Assembly: GCA_045658315.1 (NCBI GenBank)
Contig: JAZOUV010000029.1
Location: forward strand, 1 to 37,960
Direction: 5' to 3'
DNA: 37,960 nucleotides
Source: RGIG1995 sp045658315
Lineage (GTDB): Bacteria > Bacillota > Clostridia > Oscillospirales > CAG-272
Shown: in pieces, positions 22,472 to 32,074 of the stretch
How the letters are laid out: each line of letters starts with the position of its first letter
Position numbering within the stretch: position 1 is the stretch's first letter
The notes under the pieces: generated by a model
Told to the model about the DNA's origin: nothing
What the model saw: only the letters and a program-made list of their open reading frames with translations
Database searches by the model: none
Program-made: the position numbers and the translations under genes

Positions 22472-25267
22472 ATGGCTATTGATTTTAAAAATTCATTAAA
22501 TCTTCCTTCAACTGAGTTTTCGATGAAAGCTAATTTACCTCAGAAAGAACCCCAGTTTATTGATAATTGGGAGAAGATGGATATATATGGCGAGATGTTG
22601 AAGAGAAATGAGGGAAAACCTTCCTTTATTCTCCACGACGGACCTCCTTTTTCTAACAACAATATTCATATGGGCACTGCTCTTAATAAGATTCTTAAAG
22701 ATTTTATTAATAAACACAAGGCAATGACCGGTTACTATGTTCCTTATGTTCCCGGATGGGATAATCACGGTATGCCTATTGAGAGTGCTATTATAAAGAA
22801 GAACAAGCTTGACAGAAAGAAAATGAGTATTCCGGAATTTCGTTCGGCCTGCCACGAGTTTGCTCAGCACTTCGTTGATGTTCAGATGGGGCAGTTTAAG
22901 CGTTTGGGAGTTCTTGGTGATTGGGAGCATCCTTACCTTACTATGACTCCTGATTTTGAAGCGAGAGAAGTAAAAGTATTCGGAGAAATGTATAAAAAGG
23001 GATATATTTATAAGGGACTCAAACCCGTATATTGGTGTCCTAACGATGAGACAGCTCTTGCTGAAGCCGAAATCGAATATAAAGATGATGTTTGTACATC
23101 GATTTATGTGAAATTCCTTATAAAGAATGATAACGGCAAACTTGCTGACGTTTGTGATTTGAGTAAGACCTATTTTGTTATTTGGACAACTACTACATGG
23201 ACACTTCCGGGTAACCTTGCTATTGCTCTTCACCCCAGAGATACGTATGCTGTCGTAAAGACGTCTGACGGCACCTTCTATATTGTAGCCGAGGCTCTTG
23301 TTGATAATACTATGAAGCAGGGGGGAGTGGCTGAATATGAGATTGTTTATACTATGGCGGGCAGTGAATTTGAGTTTATGACCGCACAGCATCCTTTTCT
23401 TGAACGTTCATCGCTTATTGTTAACGCAGATTATGTTACTATGGATAGCGGTACAGGTTGTGTTCATACAGCTCCCGGCTTCGGTGCAGAAGACTATATT
23501 ACCGGACGCAAATATAATATGGATATTATCGTTCCCGTTGATGACAGAGGTTATCAGACTGCTGATGCGGGTAAGTTTGCGGGTATGCATTATCTTGAAT
23601 CCAATAAGGCCATTCTTGAAGATATGAAGGAAAGCGGTGCGTTGTTTGCCTCTGAAGAATTTACTCACTCGTATCCTCATTGTTGGAGATGTAAAAAACC
23701 CATTATATTCAGGGCTACACCTCAATGGTTCTGTTCTGTAGATGCCTTTAAAGATGATGCTGTAAAGGCTTGCGAGGATGTTGAATGGATTCCTGCATGG
23801 GGCGGAGAGAGAATCGCCCAGATGGTTAAAGAACGTGCTGATTGGTGTATTTCACGTCAGCGTCATTGGGGACTTCCTATTCCGGTTTTCTACTGTGCGG
23901 ATTGCGGTAAACCTATTTGCACAGACGAAACCATTGAAGCGGTATCAAAACTGTTTGGTGAAAAAGGTTCAAATGCTTGGTACGAGCTGGATGTGTCCGA
24001 TATTCTTCCCGAGAACTTTGAATGTCCTCATTGCCACGGAAAGAAATTCACAAAAGAAACTGATACACTTGACGGTTGGTTTGATTCAGGTTCGAGTCAT
24101 TTCGCTGTACTTGAAGATAAAAATGATGCAAAGTGGCCTGCAGACCTTTATCTTGAAGGGGCTGACCAGTACAGAGGTTGGTTCCAGTCGTCTTTGCTTA
24201 CAGCTGTAGGTGCCAAGGGTGAAGGAGCCCCCTACAAGCAGGTTCTTACTCACGGTTGGGTTGTTGACCGTGAAGGTAAAGCGATGCATAAATCTCTCGG
24301 CAACTCTGTTGCTCCCGAGGAAATGATTGTAAAATACGGAGCAGACCTTGTTCGTCTTTGGGTTGCATCTTCTGACTATCAGGTAGACGTTCGTGTTTCA
24401 GACGCTATTTTTAAACAGCTTTCCGAGGCATACCGTAAGATTCGTAACACACTCCGTATTCTTATGGGTAACATATCGGATTTTGATCCAAACAAGGATA
24501 TGGTTGATGTTAATGAATTGTACGATATAGATAAGTGGGCGTTGTATCATCTTAACGGTATTGTAAAGACGGTACGTGATGCTTATAACAACTATTCGTT
24601 CCATATTGTTTATCACGTTCTTAATGACTTCTGTACCGTAGAGCTTTCAAAGCTTTACATTGATATAACAAAAGACCGTGTTTATACCGAAGCTAAGGAC
24701 AGCAAGGCAAGACGCTCAGCACAGACTGCGATGTATATAATTCTCAGTTCTATTACAAGATTGCTTGCTCCCATACTTACATTTACAGCAGACGAAGCGT
24801 GGAGCTTTATGCCTCACGTTGTATCAGACGATACAAGACATGTTCTTTTAAATGATCTTCCCGAGTTTAACGAAGAGTATAAATTTGAAGATGTAAAAGA
24901 AAAATATGACAGACTTTTCGAAATCAGAGATATTGTAATGAAAGCTCTTGAGCTTGCGAGAGCTGAAAAAGTTATCGGCAAGTCGCTTGAGGCAAAGGTT
25001 AAGATTTATACTGAATCCGATGATGTTCTTGCAATGTTGAACGGTTTTGGCAATGAGCTGGCTGTTATGTTTATTACTTCTCAGGTTGAGGTAGTAAACG
25101 GTAATGCATCAGAGAATGCATATTCCGAAGAAGGCAGTGCTATTTCTGTTGAGGTGCTTAAAGCAGACGGCGAGAAGTGCGACAGATGCTGGATGTATAC
25201 TACAGACGGCGAAGCTGTTGGCGAAGCACATCTTTGTGCTCGTTGTAAGGCTATTGTTGCTGAATAA
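22472..25267 (+). CDS. ileS: Isoleucyl-tRNA synthetase
   Basis: A 931-residue class I synthetase charging tRNA-Ile. The ATP motif HIGH appears as HMGT (66-69, NNNIHMGTALNKILKDF) and KMSKS appears as AMHKS (604-608, GKAMHKSLGN). The CP1 editing region contains WTTTTWTLPGNLAI, GTGCVHTAPGFGAEDY and TYPHCWR-like SYPHCWRCKKP; DGWFDSGSSHFAV, DQYRGWFQSSLL and the C-terminal zinc cysteines CDRC and CARC are intact. The upstream gap is 42 bp, so there is no T-box leader here. Spacing from AAAGGAG to the ATG is long (15). Confidence 0.97.
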   Translation: MAIDFKNSLNLPSTEFSMKANLPQKEPQFIDNWEKMDIYGEMLKRNEGKPSFILHDGPPFSNNNIHMGTALNKILKDFINKHKAMTGYYVPYVPGWDNHGMPIESAIIKKNKLDRKKMSIPEFRSACHEFAQHFVDVQMGQFKRLGVLGDWEHPYLTMTPDFEAREVKVFGEMYKKGYIYKGLKPVYWCPNDETALAEAEIEYKDDVCTSIYVKFLIKNDNGKLADVCDLSKTYFVIWTTTTWTLPGNLAIALHPRDTYAVVKTSDGTFYIVAEALVDNTMKQGGVAEYEIVYTMAGSEFEFMTAQHPFLERSSLIVNADYVTMDSGTGCVHTAPGFGAEDYITGRKYNMDIIVPVDDRGYQTADAGKFAGMHYLESNKAILEDMKESGALFASEEFTHSYPHCWRCKKPIIFRATPQWFCSVDAFKDDAVKACEDVEWIPAWGGERIAQMVKERADWCISRQRHWGLPIPVFYCADCGKPICTDETIEAVSKLFGEKGSNAWYELDVSDILPENFECPHCHGKKFTKETDTLDGWFDSGSSHFAVLEDKNDAKWPADLYLEGADQYRGWFQSSLLTAVGAKGEGAPYKQVLTHGWVVDREGKAMHKSLGNSVAPEEMIVKYGADLVRLWVASSDYQVDVRVSDAIFKQLSEAYRKIRNTLRILMGNISDFDPNKDMVDVNELYDIDKWALYHLNGIVKTVRDAYNNYSFHIVYHVLNDFCTVELSKLYIDITKDRVYTEAKDSKARRSAQTAMYIILSSITRLLAPILTFTADEAWSFMPHVVSDDTRHVLLNDLPEFNEEYKFEDVKEKYDRLFEIRDIVMKALELARAEKVIGKSLEAKVKIYTESDDVLAMLNGFGNELAVMFITSQVEVVNGNASENAYSEEGSAISVEVLKADGEKCDRCWMYTTDGEAVGEAHLCARCKAIVAE

Positions 25268-25299
25268 TTTTTTTAAGGTATTAAAAAGGTAAGAGAATA

Positions 25300-25815
25300 A
25301 TGTCCTATATTATGTGCTTGTTGTGCATAGTTGCAGTGATCATACTTGACCAAATTACAAAAATTTTAGCTGTTAAGTTTCTTATGCCCGTTTCCTCTGT
25401 TCCGATATTGCAAGATGTTCTGCATCTTACTTACGTTGAAAACAGAGGTGCGGCGTTTGGAATGTTGCAAAATCACAGATGGGTTTTTATGGTTTTGTCA
25501 ACGATAGTTATGTTTGTTATAATACTTGTTATTTTCAAGTATAAAAAGTATTTTCATCCGCTTATGCTGATCGGACTTTGTTTTACTGTCGGCGGTGGTA
25601 TAGGTAATATGATTGACAGAACGCTGAAGGGCTTTGTTGTTGATTTTATTGATTTTACGCTGATAGACTTTGCTGTATTTAATATTGCCGATGCATTTAT
25701 TTGTGTTGGTGTAGGACTCCTTATCCTTGATATAATACTCAAAAAAAGCGATTTGGCTTTTCTTGATGACAAAAAATCGGACGAGGTAGCTGAAGATGAA
25801 ACTGAAACCGATTAA
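25300..25815 (+). CDS. lspA: Lipoprotein signal peptidase
   Basis: A 171-residue signal peptidase II that cleaves diacylated prolipoproteins in the membrane. There are four predicted helices. The conserved motifs are DQITK (17-21), VENRGAAFGML (46-56), GGGIGNMIDR (98-107), VVDFIDF with catalytic D115, and FNIADAFI with catalytic D131. A charged acidic tail extends past the fourth helix. Its 3' end overlaps rluD by 20 bp in another frame, a pairing of lspA and rluD that is frequent in bacteria. Confidence 0.97.
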   Translation: MSYIMCLLCIVAVIILDQITKILAVKFLMPVSSVPILQDVLHLTYVENRGAAFGMLQNHRWVFMVLSTIVMFVIILVIFKYKKYFHPLMLIGLCFTVGGGIGNMIDRTLKGFVVDFIDFTLIDFAVFNIADAFICVGVGLLILDIILKKSDLAFLDDKKSDEVAEDETETD

Positions 25816-26698
25816 CGAAGAGGATCTCGATAAACGTTTAGATGTATTTATGGCGGAACGTGGAAATATAACACGTTCCGCTTCTCAAAAACTCTTGAAG
25901 AGTGGTTTAGTAACAGTCAACGGTGTTACTGCATCGAAAAACTATAAAATAAAAAGCGATGATATTGTAGAATTCGATGTTCCGGATGCTGTTGAAAGCG
26001 AAAATAAGCCACAGGATATTGAGATTGAAATTATTTATGAAGATGAACATCTGCTTGTTGTGAATAAGCCTAAGGGGATGGTTGTTCATCCTGCGGCAGG
26101 CAACCCGGACAATACGCTTGTAAATGCGTTGCTTTATCATTGCGGAGACTCACTTTCGGGAATAAACGGAGTTGTTCGTCCGGGCATAGTTCACAGAATT
26201 GATAAGGACACAAGCGGATTGTTGGTTGTTGCAAAAAACGATAAGGCACACATTTCTCTTGCAGAGCAGATAAAATCCCATTCCTTCGACCGATTTTATG
26301 AGGCAGTATGTTGCGGTAAATTTAAAGAAGAAAAGGGAACTATCGATGCACCTATCGGCAGACACCCCAAAGACAGAGTTAAAATGGCTATTGTAGCCGA
26401 CGGAAAAAAGGCAGTTACCCATTATGAGGTGATTGGTGAATATAACGGCTTTTCTCACGTTAGGTTCAAACTTGAGACAGGCAGAACTCACCAGATAAGA
26501 GTTCATGCATCAAGTAAAGGGCATCCTATAGCAGGTGATACACTTTACGGAGCAAGAGACAGGTTGGGAATTGAAGGGCAGTGCTTACACGCTAAGACAA
26601 TAGCGTTTGTACATCCTTTAACAGGTGAGTTTATGAGCTTTGACAGTGAACTTCCGGATTATTTTTTGACTGCTTTGTCTAAACTCAGAAAGGTTTAA
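25796..26698 (+). CDS. rluD: Pseudouridine synthase, RluD family
   Basis: A 300-residue RluA/RluD-type rRNA or tRNA pseudouridine synthase. An S4 RNA-binding domain lies at about 11-60 (KRLDVFMAERG...RSASQKLLKSGLVTVNG), followed by the catalytic domain with LLVVNKPKGMVVHPA, the catalytic Asp D136 in HRIDKDTSGLLVVAK, and LETGRTHQIRVH. Start inside lspA with GAGG upstream suggests coupling. The exact target uridines cannot be told from sequence; the Firmicutes YlyB-like branch is likely. Confidence 0.93.
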   Translation: MKLKPINEEDLDKRLDVFMAERGNITRSASQKLLKSGLVTVNGVTASKNYKIKSDDIVEFDVPDAVESENKPQDIEIEIIYEDEHLLVVNKPKGMVVHPAAGNPDNTLVNALLYHCGDSLSGINGVVRPGIVHRIDKDTSGLLVVAKNDKAHISLAEQIKSHSFDRFYEAVCCGKFKEEKGTIDAPIGRHPKDRVKMAIVADGKKAVTHYEVIGEYNGFSHVRFKLETGRTHQIRVHASSKGHPIAGDTLYGARDRLGIEGQCLHAKTIAFVHPLTGEFMSFDSELPDYFLTALSKLRKV

Positions 26699-26708
26699 TA
26701 AACATAAA

Positions 26709-27554
26709 ATGTTAAATGCTGATTGTTCAATTTTTTCTAATGTGATGATTATATCTGATTTTGACGGAACTCTAAGGGGAAACGACAGAAAGATTCCCGA
26801 AAAAAATATTACCGCTATTAAAAGATTTACAGGACTTGGCGGAACTTTTATCGTTGCTTCGGGTAGGGCTGATTTTGTTCTTAATTCCGTTGAGCCTAAG
26901 GTGAAAGAAATTGTAAATGCCCCTTGTATTTATTCAAACGGCAGTTATCTTTATGACTACAAGACGGGTAAAAGGTCTAATGAAAAATATGTTTCTGAAG
27001 CTGTTGTGCGTAATATTGTGTATACCGCACATGAGCTGGATAATGAAGCGGCGATAAGAGTGGTTCGCGGAGATGAATATCTCACGCCCGATGTAAATGA
27101 TGAGACCAAACGCCAGATAGCTAACGGTTATATGGAGAATGTTAAAGTCTATACCTATGATACACTTCCGGGGGATAGAATTAATAAGATAACCGTTTGT
27201 TCAAATGAGGTTTCTGTTTTACGCATAAAAGAAATAATTAAAGAAAAATATTCTGAATATGTTGATATATTCCTTTCGGAGAAAACGCTTATTGATATTC
27301 AGCCGAAAAATGTATCAAAAGGCTCTGCTATCGAACAAATAAGGGCAGAATATGCAAAAATGGGAATTGAAAAAATAATTTATGCAGTGGGTGACTACGA
27401 AAATGATATAGATATGCTCAGAGCTGCAGACTGCTCGTGTTGTCCGTCGAACTCACTTCAAAAGGTTATAGATTTTTGCAATATTCATTTGTGCTCAAAT
27501 GATGAAGGGTGTATTGCAGATTTGATTGACAGAATAGAAAAAGGTTTAGCCTAA
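26709..27554 (+). CDS. Cof-type HAD-IIB family hydrolase
   Basis: A 281-residue HAD phosphatase. Motif 1 is SDFDGTL, with nucleophile D17 and acid D19. Motif 2 lies in FIVASGR, with the motif 3 lysine (SKG) and motif 4 AVGDYENDIDML placed as in the C2B-cap Cof/YidA group. Substrates of this group are usually sugar phosphates or cofactors such as FMN, and cannot be assigned here. It begins 11 bp after rluD and ends 41 bp before metG, so it is in the same transcript. The start is uncertain: AAAGG is 14 bases upstream, and an inner ATG (residue 13) would still include motif 1. Confidence 0.88.
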   Translation: MLNADCSIFSNVMIISDFDGTLRGNDRKIPEKNITAIKRFTGLGGTFIVASGRADFVLNSVEPKVKEIVNAPCIYSNGSYLYDYKTGKRSNEKYVSEAVVRNIVYTAHELDNEAAIRVVRGDEYLTPDVNDETKRQIANGYMENVKVYTYDTLPGDRINKITVCSNEVSVLRIKEIIKEKYSEYVDIFLSEKTLIDIQPKNVSKGSAIEQIRAEYAKMGIEKIIYAVGDYENDIDMLRAADCSCCPSNSLQKVIDFCNIHLCSNDEGCIADLIDRIEKGLA

Positions 27555-27595
27555 AAATCCATTTCGCCTCCATTCAGGCAGAAAGGTTGATAAAT

Positions 27596-29527
27596 ATGAA
27601 AGAAAAGTTTTATATCACAACGGCGATTGCTTACGCATCGAGAAAGCCTCATATAGGCAACACTTATGAAATAATCCTGACAGATGCTATAGCACGCTAT
27701 AAAAGACAGCAGGGGTATGACGTGTTTTTCCTTACAGGAACCGATGAACACGGTCAGAAGATAGAGAACTGTGCAAACGAAGCCGGAGTTGCTCCTCAGG
27801 AATATGTTGACGGCGTTGCCGGAACCATTCGTAACATATGGGATCTTATGAATACCAGTTATGATAAGTTTATCAGAACGACCGACGATTATCACGAAAA
27901 GGTTGTTAGCCACATTTTCAATAAGCTTTACGAAAAGGGCGATATTTACAAGAATGAGTATGAGGGCTGGTATTGCGTTCCCTGTGAATCTTTCTTTACA
28001 GAGACGCAGGCAGTTGACGGCAAATGCCCCGACTGTGGCAGAGAGCTTAAAAGAACAAAAGAAGAGGCATATTTCTTTAGAATGAGTGCATATGCCGACA
28101 GACTGATGAAATATATTGACGAGCATCCCGAATTTATCGAGCCCGAATCACGCAAGAAGGAGATGGTTAATAACTTCCTTAAGGCAGGTCTTCAAGACCT
28201 CTGTGTTTCGAGAACATCATTTAAATGGGGAGTTCCCGTTGAATTTGACCCTAAGCACGTTATTTATGTTTGGATAGATGCACTTTCAAACTATATTACA
28301 GCATTAGGCTATGATGTTGACGAGCAGGGTGAGCTCTTTCAAAAATACTGGCCTGCTGACGTTCACATAATCGGCAAGGATATTTTGAGATTCCATACGA
28401 TCTACTGGCCTATTATGCTTATGGCACTCGACGTTGAGCTACCTAAGAAGGTATTCGGTCATCCTTGGCTTAACTTTGGCGCTGATAAGATGAGTAAATC
28501 CAAGGGGAACGTTATTTATGCAGATGATTTGGTAGACATGTTCGGTGTTGATGCAGTACGTCATTACTGTCTTGCTGAAATGCCTTACGCTTCAGATGGC
28601 AGTATTTCTTATGAGAATATTATAGCTCGTTATAACAGCGACCTTGCAAATAATCTCGGCAACCTTGTTAACAGAACGATTGCAATGACAAGGAAATATT
28701 TCGGCGGAATTGTTCCTACACCTATTGATATTAACGATGCTGTTGATGAAGACCTTAAGAAGTCTTGTAAAGAAGCGGTAGAAAAAGTTCGAGAGAATAT
28801 GGATAACTATCATGTTGCCGACGCTTCCGACTGCGTATTCAACCTGCTTCGCCGTGCAAACAAGTATATTGATGAAACAACACCTTGGGTACTTGCTAAA
28901 GATGAGGCAAATAAGGAGAGACTCGGTACAGTAATGTACAATCTTCTTGAAACAATTAGAATAGGTGCAGTGCTTCTTAATCCTTTTCTTACACAGACAA
29001 GTGAAAAGATTCTTTCCTTTATTAATACAGATGTGACAGGTTATGAGTCCATACTGACGTTTGGTAACCTTGTATCAGGTAAATCAGTGGGTGAGTCATC
29101 CGTTCTTTTTGAAAGAATAGATGAAAAGAAGCTTCTTGAAGAAATTGAGGCAAAGAGAGCAGCCGCACAGGAAAAGGTTATTGAAAAGCCTGAAGATGCA
29201 AATGTGAATGAAATTACATTTGACGATTTTATGAAACTTGAGCTTCGTTGTGCACAGGTTACTGCCTGCGAGCCTGTTCCTAAGGCGAAAAAACTTTTAA
29301 AACTCCAGGTTGATCTTGGTTATGAAAAAAGACAGGTAGTTTCTGGAATTGCGAAATTCTACAAACCCGAAGAGCTTATAGGCAAGAAGGTTGCTCTTGT
29401 TGCAAATCTTAAGCCTGCTGTGCTTTGCGGTGTTGAAAGCAACGGTATGATACTTGCGTCCGGGGAAGAGGACGTTAAGGTTTTATTCCTTGATGAATCA
29501 ACCGAAAACGGCACAAGAATCAGATAA
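27596..29527 (+). CDS. metG: Methionyl-tRNA synthetase with C-terminal tRNA-binding domain
   Basis: A 643-residue class I synthetase. HIGH appears as HIGN (19-22, RKPHIGNTYE) and KMSKS is intact at 298-302. A zinc knuckle has C127/C130 and C144/C147. GTDEHGQK and YVWIDALSNYITALGY are typical. After the anticodon-binding helices an EMAP-II/Trbp-like domain (about 540-643, FDDFMKLELRCAQV...) is fused, as in dimeric bacterial MetRS. The ATG at 27596 has GAAAGG 9 bases upstream and is preferred over an upstream TTG. Confidence 0.97.
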   Translation: MKEKFYITTAIAYASRKPHIGNTYEIILTDAIARYKRQQGYDVFFLTGTDEHGQKIENCANEAGVAPQEYVDGVAGTIRNIWDLMNTSYDKFIRTTDDYHEKVVSHIFNKLYEKGDIYKNEYEGWYCVPCESFFTETQAVDGKCPDCGRELKRTKEEAYFFRMSAYADRLMKYIDEHPEFIEPESRKKEMVNNFLKAGLQDLCVSRTSFKWGVPVEFDPKHVIYVWIDALSNYITALGYDVDEQGELFQKYWPADVHIIGKDILRFHTIYWPIMLMALDVELPKKVFGHPWLNFGADKMSKSKGNVIYADDLVDMFGVDAVRHYCLAEMPYASDGSISYENIIARYNSDLANNLGNLVNRTIAMTRKYFGGIVPTPIDINDAVDEDLKKSCKEAVEKVRENMDNYHVADASDCVFNLLRRANKYIDETTPWVLAKDEANKERLGTVMYNLLETIRIGAVLLNPFLTQTSEKILSFINTDVTGYESILTFGNLVSGKSVGESSVLFERIDEKKLLEEIEAKRAAAQEKVIEKPEDANVNEITFDDFMKLELRCAQVTACEPVPKAKKLLKLQVDLGYEKRQVVSGIAKFYKPEELIGKKVALVANLKPAVLCGVESNGMILASGEEDVKVLFLDESTENGTRIR

Positions 29528-29550
29528 TTATACCCACAAAGGACAATACA

Positions 29551-30327
29551 ATGAAACAGATTATTTTTGATGCTCATGCTCATTATAATGACGATAAGTA
29601 TTCGGATGAAGAGTGCAGTAAAATAATTGGATATGTATTTGAAAACGGCGTTAAGTATATACTTAACGCCGGTACAAATATACAGACTTCTTTGGAGAGC
29701 ATAGCACTTGCTGAAAAATATGACGGAATATATGCCGGTGTAGGATTATATCCTCATGATTGCATAAATATTAAAGATGAAAAAGAAGCTCTTCTTTCTC
29801 TCGAAAAAATGCTTGAACATCCAAAGGTGGTTTCTCTTGCCGAGATAGGCTTGGATTATCATTATGACGGTACTCAGAGAGATGTGCAAAAGAAATGGTT
29901 TGAAATACAGCTTGATTTGGCAGAACAAAAAAATATTCCTGTATGCATTCACGACAGAGAAGCACACGGGGATGTAGTCGAAATATTAAAAAAGCATAGG
30001 GATGCACGAGGAATGCTCCACAGCTTCAGCGGAAGCAGGGAAACGGCAGAAGAACTTTTGAAGCTCGGCTGGTATATATCAATTTCGGGCGTTGTAACAT
30101 TTAAAAATGCCGCTAAAATTGTTGATGTTGTAGAGGCGTTACCGCTTGAAAGAATGCTGATTGAGACAGATACTCCTTATCTTTCCCCCGTTCCGCACAG
30201 AGGAAAGCTCAATAATTCTGCAAATCTTTGGTATACGGCCGAAAAAATAGCTGAAATCAAAAAAATGACAACCGAGCAAATAATGGATATTACATGCGAG
30301 AATGCGTGTAAGCTTTTCGGAATATAA
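29551..30327 (+). CDS. tatD: TatD family metal-dependent hydrolase
   Basis: A 258-residue amidohydrolase-fold protein. Metal ligands are H9/H11 (DAHAHYND), Glu in LAEIGLDYH, His in VCIHDREAH, His in GMLHSFSGS and Asp in IETDTPYLSP. TatD/YcfH/YabD proteins act as 3'-5' DNA exonucleases or deoxyribonucleases, and the metG-tatD neighbourhood is conserved in Firmicutes (metS-yabD). It starts 23 bp after metG and ends the long plus-strand gene run. Confidence 0.95.
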   Translation: MKQIIFDAHAHYNDDKYSDEECSKIIGYVFENGVKYILNAGTNIQTSLESIALAEKYDGIYAGVGLYPHDCINIKDEKEALLSLEKMLEHPKVVSLAEIGLDYHYDGTQRDVQKKWFEIQLDLAEQKNIPVCIHDREAHGDVVEILKKHRDARGMLHSFSGSRETAEELLKLGWYISISGVVTFKNAAKIVDVVEALPLERMLIETDTPYLSPVPHRGKLNNSANLWYTAEKIAEIKKMTTEQIMDITCENACKLFGI

Positions 30328-30358
30328 AAAAACTACAGTTTTTCACGCTGTAGTTTTT
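30328..30358. terminator. Bidirectional terminator between tatD and a MATE gene
   Basis: AAAAACTACAG pairs perfectly with CTGTAGTTTTT around a nine-base loop, with U-runs on both strands. It lies directly after the tatD stop and 4 bp before the MATE stop of the opposite strand. Confidence 0.92.
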
Positions 30359-30362
30359 ATTT

Positions 30363-31733
30363 TTACATTTTTTCTGCAAGAGTTTTTCGTTTTTCCCAAG
30401 TTCCCGAAAGAAAGTAGAGTAGGCTTGGTATTGCGTAACCGTATGGAGCTAAACCGTACCCTAAAACAAATCCGAAGAAACCGAAATCGAGAGCAATTCC
30501 GAACAGCCAACTGAGACCTATGCGGAGCACAACGCCGTCAAGCATAGCTAAAACCATACAAAGCTTGGAGTTTCCTATACCTTGAATAAATGCACCGCTT
30601 CCACGCATAGCGGCGAAGGCGGGGAACATCCATAGTATCGCTTTGATGAATGTAGCAGACATATCGTGAACCAAGGGGTCGTCTGAAAAGAGAACGAATA
30701 ATTGTTTTCCCAAAAATATGTAGAGCATCATACAGAATATTGTGAAAATGCCTGAGATGATCCACGCATAGTATACGACTTGCTTGGCTCTGGTTTTGTT
30801 TCCGGCACCAATATTCATGCTTATCATAGGCATTGCGGCATACTGTATGCCTTGTGAAATCTTATTTATAATATCATCTATACGGCAGCCGACACCAAAG
30901 GTTGCGGATGCAACTACTCCTACCTCGTTTATCATGGAGTTTACAAAAAGCATAGATACGTTAATAAATCCGGATTGAATAGCCATTGGAGTACCGAGCC
31001 CTGTAATCATTCCGACGTATCTTTTGTTTAATTTGAAATTATCCTTTTGAAATTCAAATCCAAATGCAGCTTTATTCTTCACAAGATAATAAATAGAAAA
31101 TATAAATGAAACAGCTTGACCGATAATAGTTGCGTATGCAGCACCTGCGACGCCCCACCCGAGAATACCTGTGAAAAGGATATCAAGAACAAGATTGACG
31201 GCGGAGGCTATTCCGATAAACAGAAACGGGCGTTTTGCGTCGCCCATTCCACGCAATATTGCCGATACAAGATTGTATCCGGCAGTGAAAATCAAACCTG
31301 CGGCACATATTACAAGATACTCCATTGCCATTTCATATGATTCAGAGGGAATGTTCATTACACTCATAATCCATTTGCTTGCAGCAAGGATAATTCCCGA
31401 AAATGCAACGGAAAGTAAAAGGACGTATATAGACAATGTCCCCATAATGTCGTTCATTTCTTTGTGCTTTTTTGCACCTAATGCTTGGGCTATAAGTACC
31501 TGTCCCGAATTGGAAAAACCGAGACAAACCATTGTAGCAAAATTGACGATCATACTGCTTTGTGAAACCGCAGAAAGTCCGGGAGTTCCTACATATTCAC
31601 CGACTATGATCATATCTATAGTGCTATATAATACCTGCAATGCGTTAGATGCCATAAAGGGAAGAGAAAACAGCAATAGTTGTTTTGATATGTTTCCTCT
31701 TGTGAAATCTTTAGAAAGTGTACGGTTAATCAC
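30363..31733 (-). CDS. MATE family efflux transporter
   Basis: A 456-residue membrane protein with about 12 hydrophobic segments in two homologous halves. The MATE pattern is clear: LLLFSLPFMASNALQVLYSTIDMIIVG at the start, GFSNSGQVLIAQALGAKK, ILRGMGDAKRP, then AMPMISMNIGAGNKTRAKQ and FIQGIGNSK in the second half. Such proteins export cationic drugs or metabolites with Na+ or H+. The start appears to be GTG at 31733, with CGGAG about 7 bases upstream. Substrate unknown. It is monocistronic between terminators. Confidence 0.92.
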   Translation of the reverse strand: MINRTLSKDFTRGNISKQLLLFSLPFMASNALQVLYSTIDMIIVGEYVGTPGLSAVSQSSMIVNFATMVCLGFSNSGQVLIAQALGAKKHKEMNDIMGTLSIYVLLLSVAFSGIILAASKWIMSVMNIPSESYEMAMEYLVICAAGLIFTAGYNLVSAILRGMGDAKRPFLFIGIASAVNLVLDILFTGILGWGVAGAAYATIIGQAVSFIFSIYYLVKNKAAFGFEFQKDNFKLNKRYVGMITGLGTPMAIQSGFINVSMLFVNSMINEVGVVASATFGVGCRIDDIINKISQGIQYAAMPMISMNIGAGNKTRAKQVVYYAWIISGIFTIFCMMLYIFLGKQLFVLFSDDPLVHDMSATFIKAILWMFPAFAAMRGSGAFIQGIGNSKLCMVLAMLDGVVLRIGLSWLFGIALDFGFFGFVLGYGLAPYGYAIPSLLYFLSGTWEKRKTLAEKM

Positions 31734-31850
31734 GTCTATGCTCCGATCAAATAAATAAAATAAGATGTAGTATTATATTATAAACTTGTGAATAAATCGA
31801 TTGTCTTTCACTAGTTTATCACCCGTTTCAACAGGAATGGGATATCATTG

Positions 31851-31890
31851 AAAAAAGCCTCTTTCGTCTGGTAGACAAAGAAGGCTTTTT
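31851..31890 (-). terminator. tRNA-Gln terminator
   Basis: A long hairpin follows the tRNA on the minus strand: AAAAAGCC pairs with GGCTTTTT, and an inner TCTTT-TCT/AGA-GAAAGA helix closes an ACC loop. It is followed by a short U-run and starts right after the encoded CCA. Confidence 0.85.
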
Positions 31891-31891
31891 C

Positions 31892-31967
31892 TGGCTGGGA
31901 GGGCTGGATTCGAACCAGCGCAATGCCAGAGTCAAAGTCTGGTGCCTTACCGCTTGGCTACATCCCA
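31892..31967 (-). tRNA. trnQ: tRNA-Gln (anticodon UUG)
   Basis: The minus strand gives a 76-nt cloverleaf. It has an acceptor strand TGGGATG with CCTCCCA, D-arm GCCAAGCGGTAAGGC, anticodon arm CCAGA-CTTTGAC-TCTGG with TTG at 34-36, T-arm GCTGG-TTCGAAT-CCAGC, discriminator G and an encoded CCA. TTG reads CAA glutamine codons. One acceptor pair (6:67) is T/C rather than a pair, while the others match. Bacilli and Clostridia usually charge this tRNA by the GluRS/GatCAB route. Confidence 0.95.
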
Positions 31968-31979
31968 AAATACTTATGT

Positions 31980-32008
31980 ATTATATCATAATATATGCTT
32001 AATGTCAA
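31980..32008 (-). promoter_or_regulatory. tRNA-Gln promoter
   Basis: On the minus strand a fully consensus promoter, -35 TTGACA (32008-32003), 17-bp spacer and -10 TATAAT (31985-31980), ends 12 bp before the mature 5' end. Such a strong promoter is usual for stable RNA genes. Confidence 0.92.
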
Positions 32009-32074
32009 TATTTATCCGCGTATATTGTCATTAAAATAATTTTTTCTTCGTTAATTAAACCAATACATTTAAAT

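Noticed and set aside
22535..23392. A 285-codon minus-strand frame opposite ileS
   Set aside because: Low-complexity antisense translation within a clear ileS gene; no start signal or recognisable domain.
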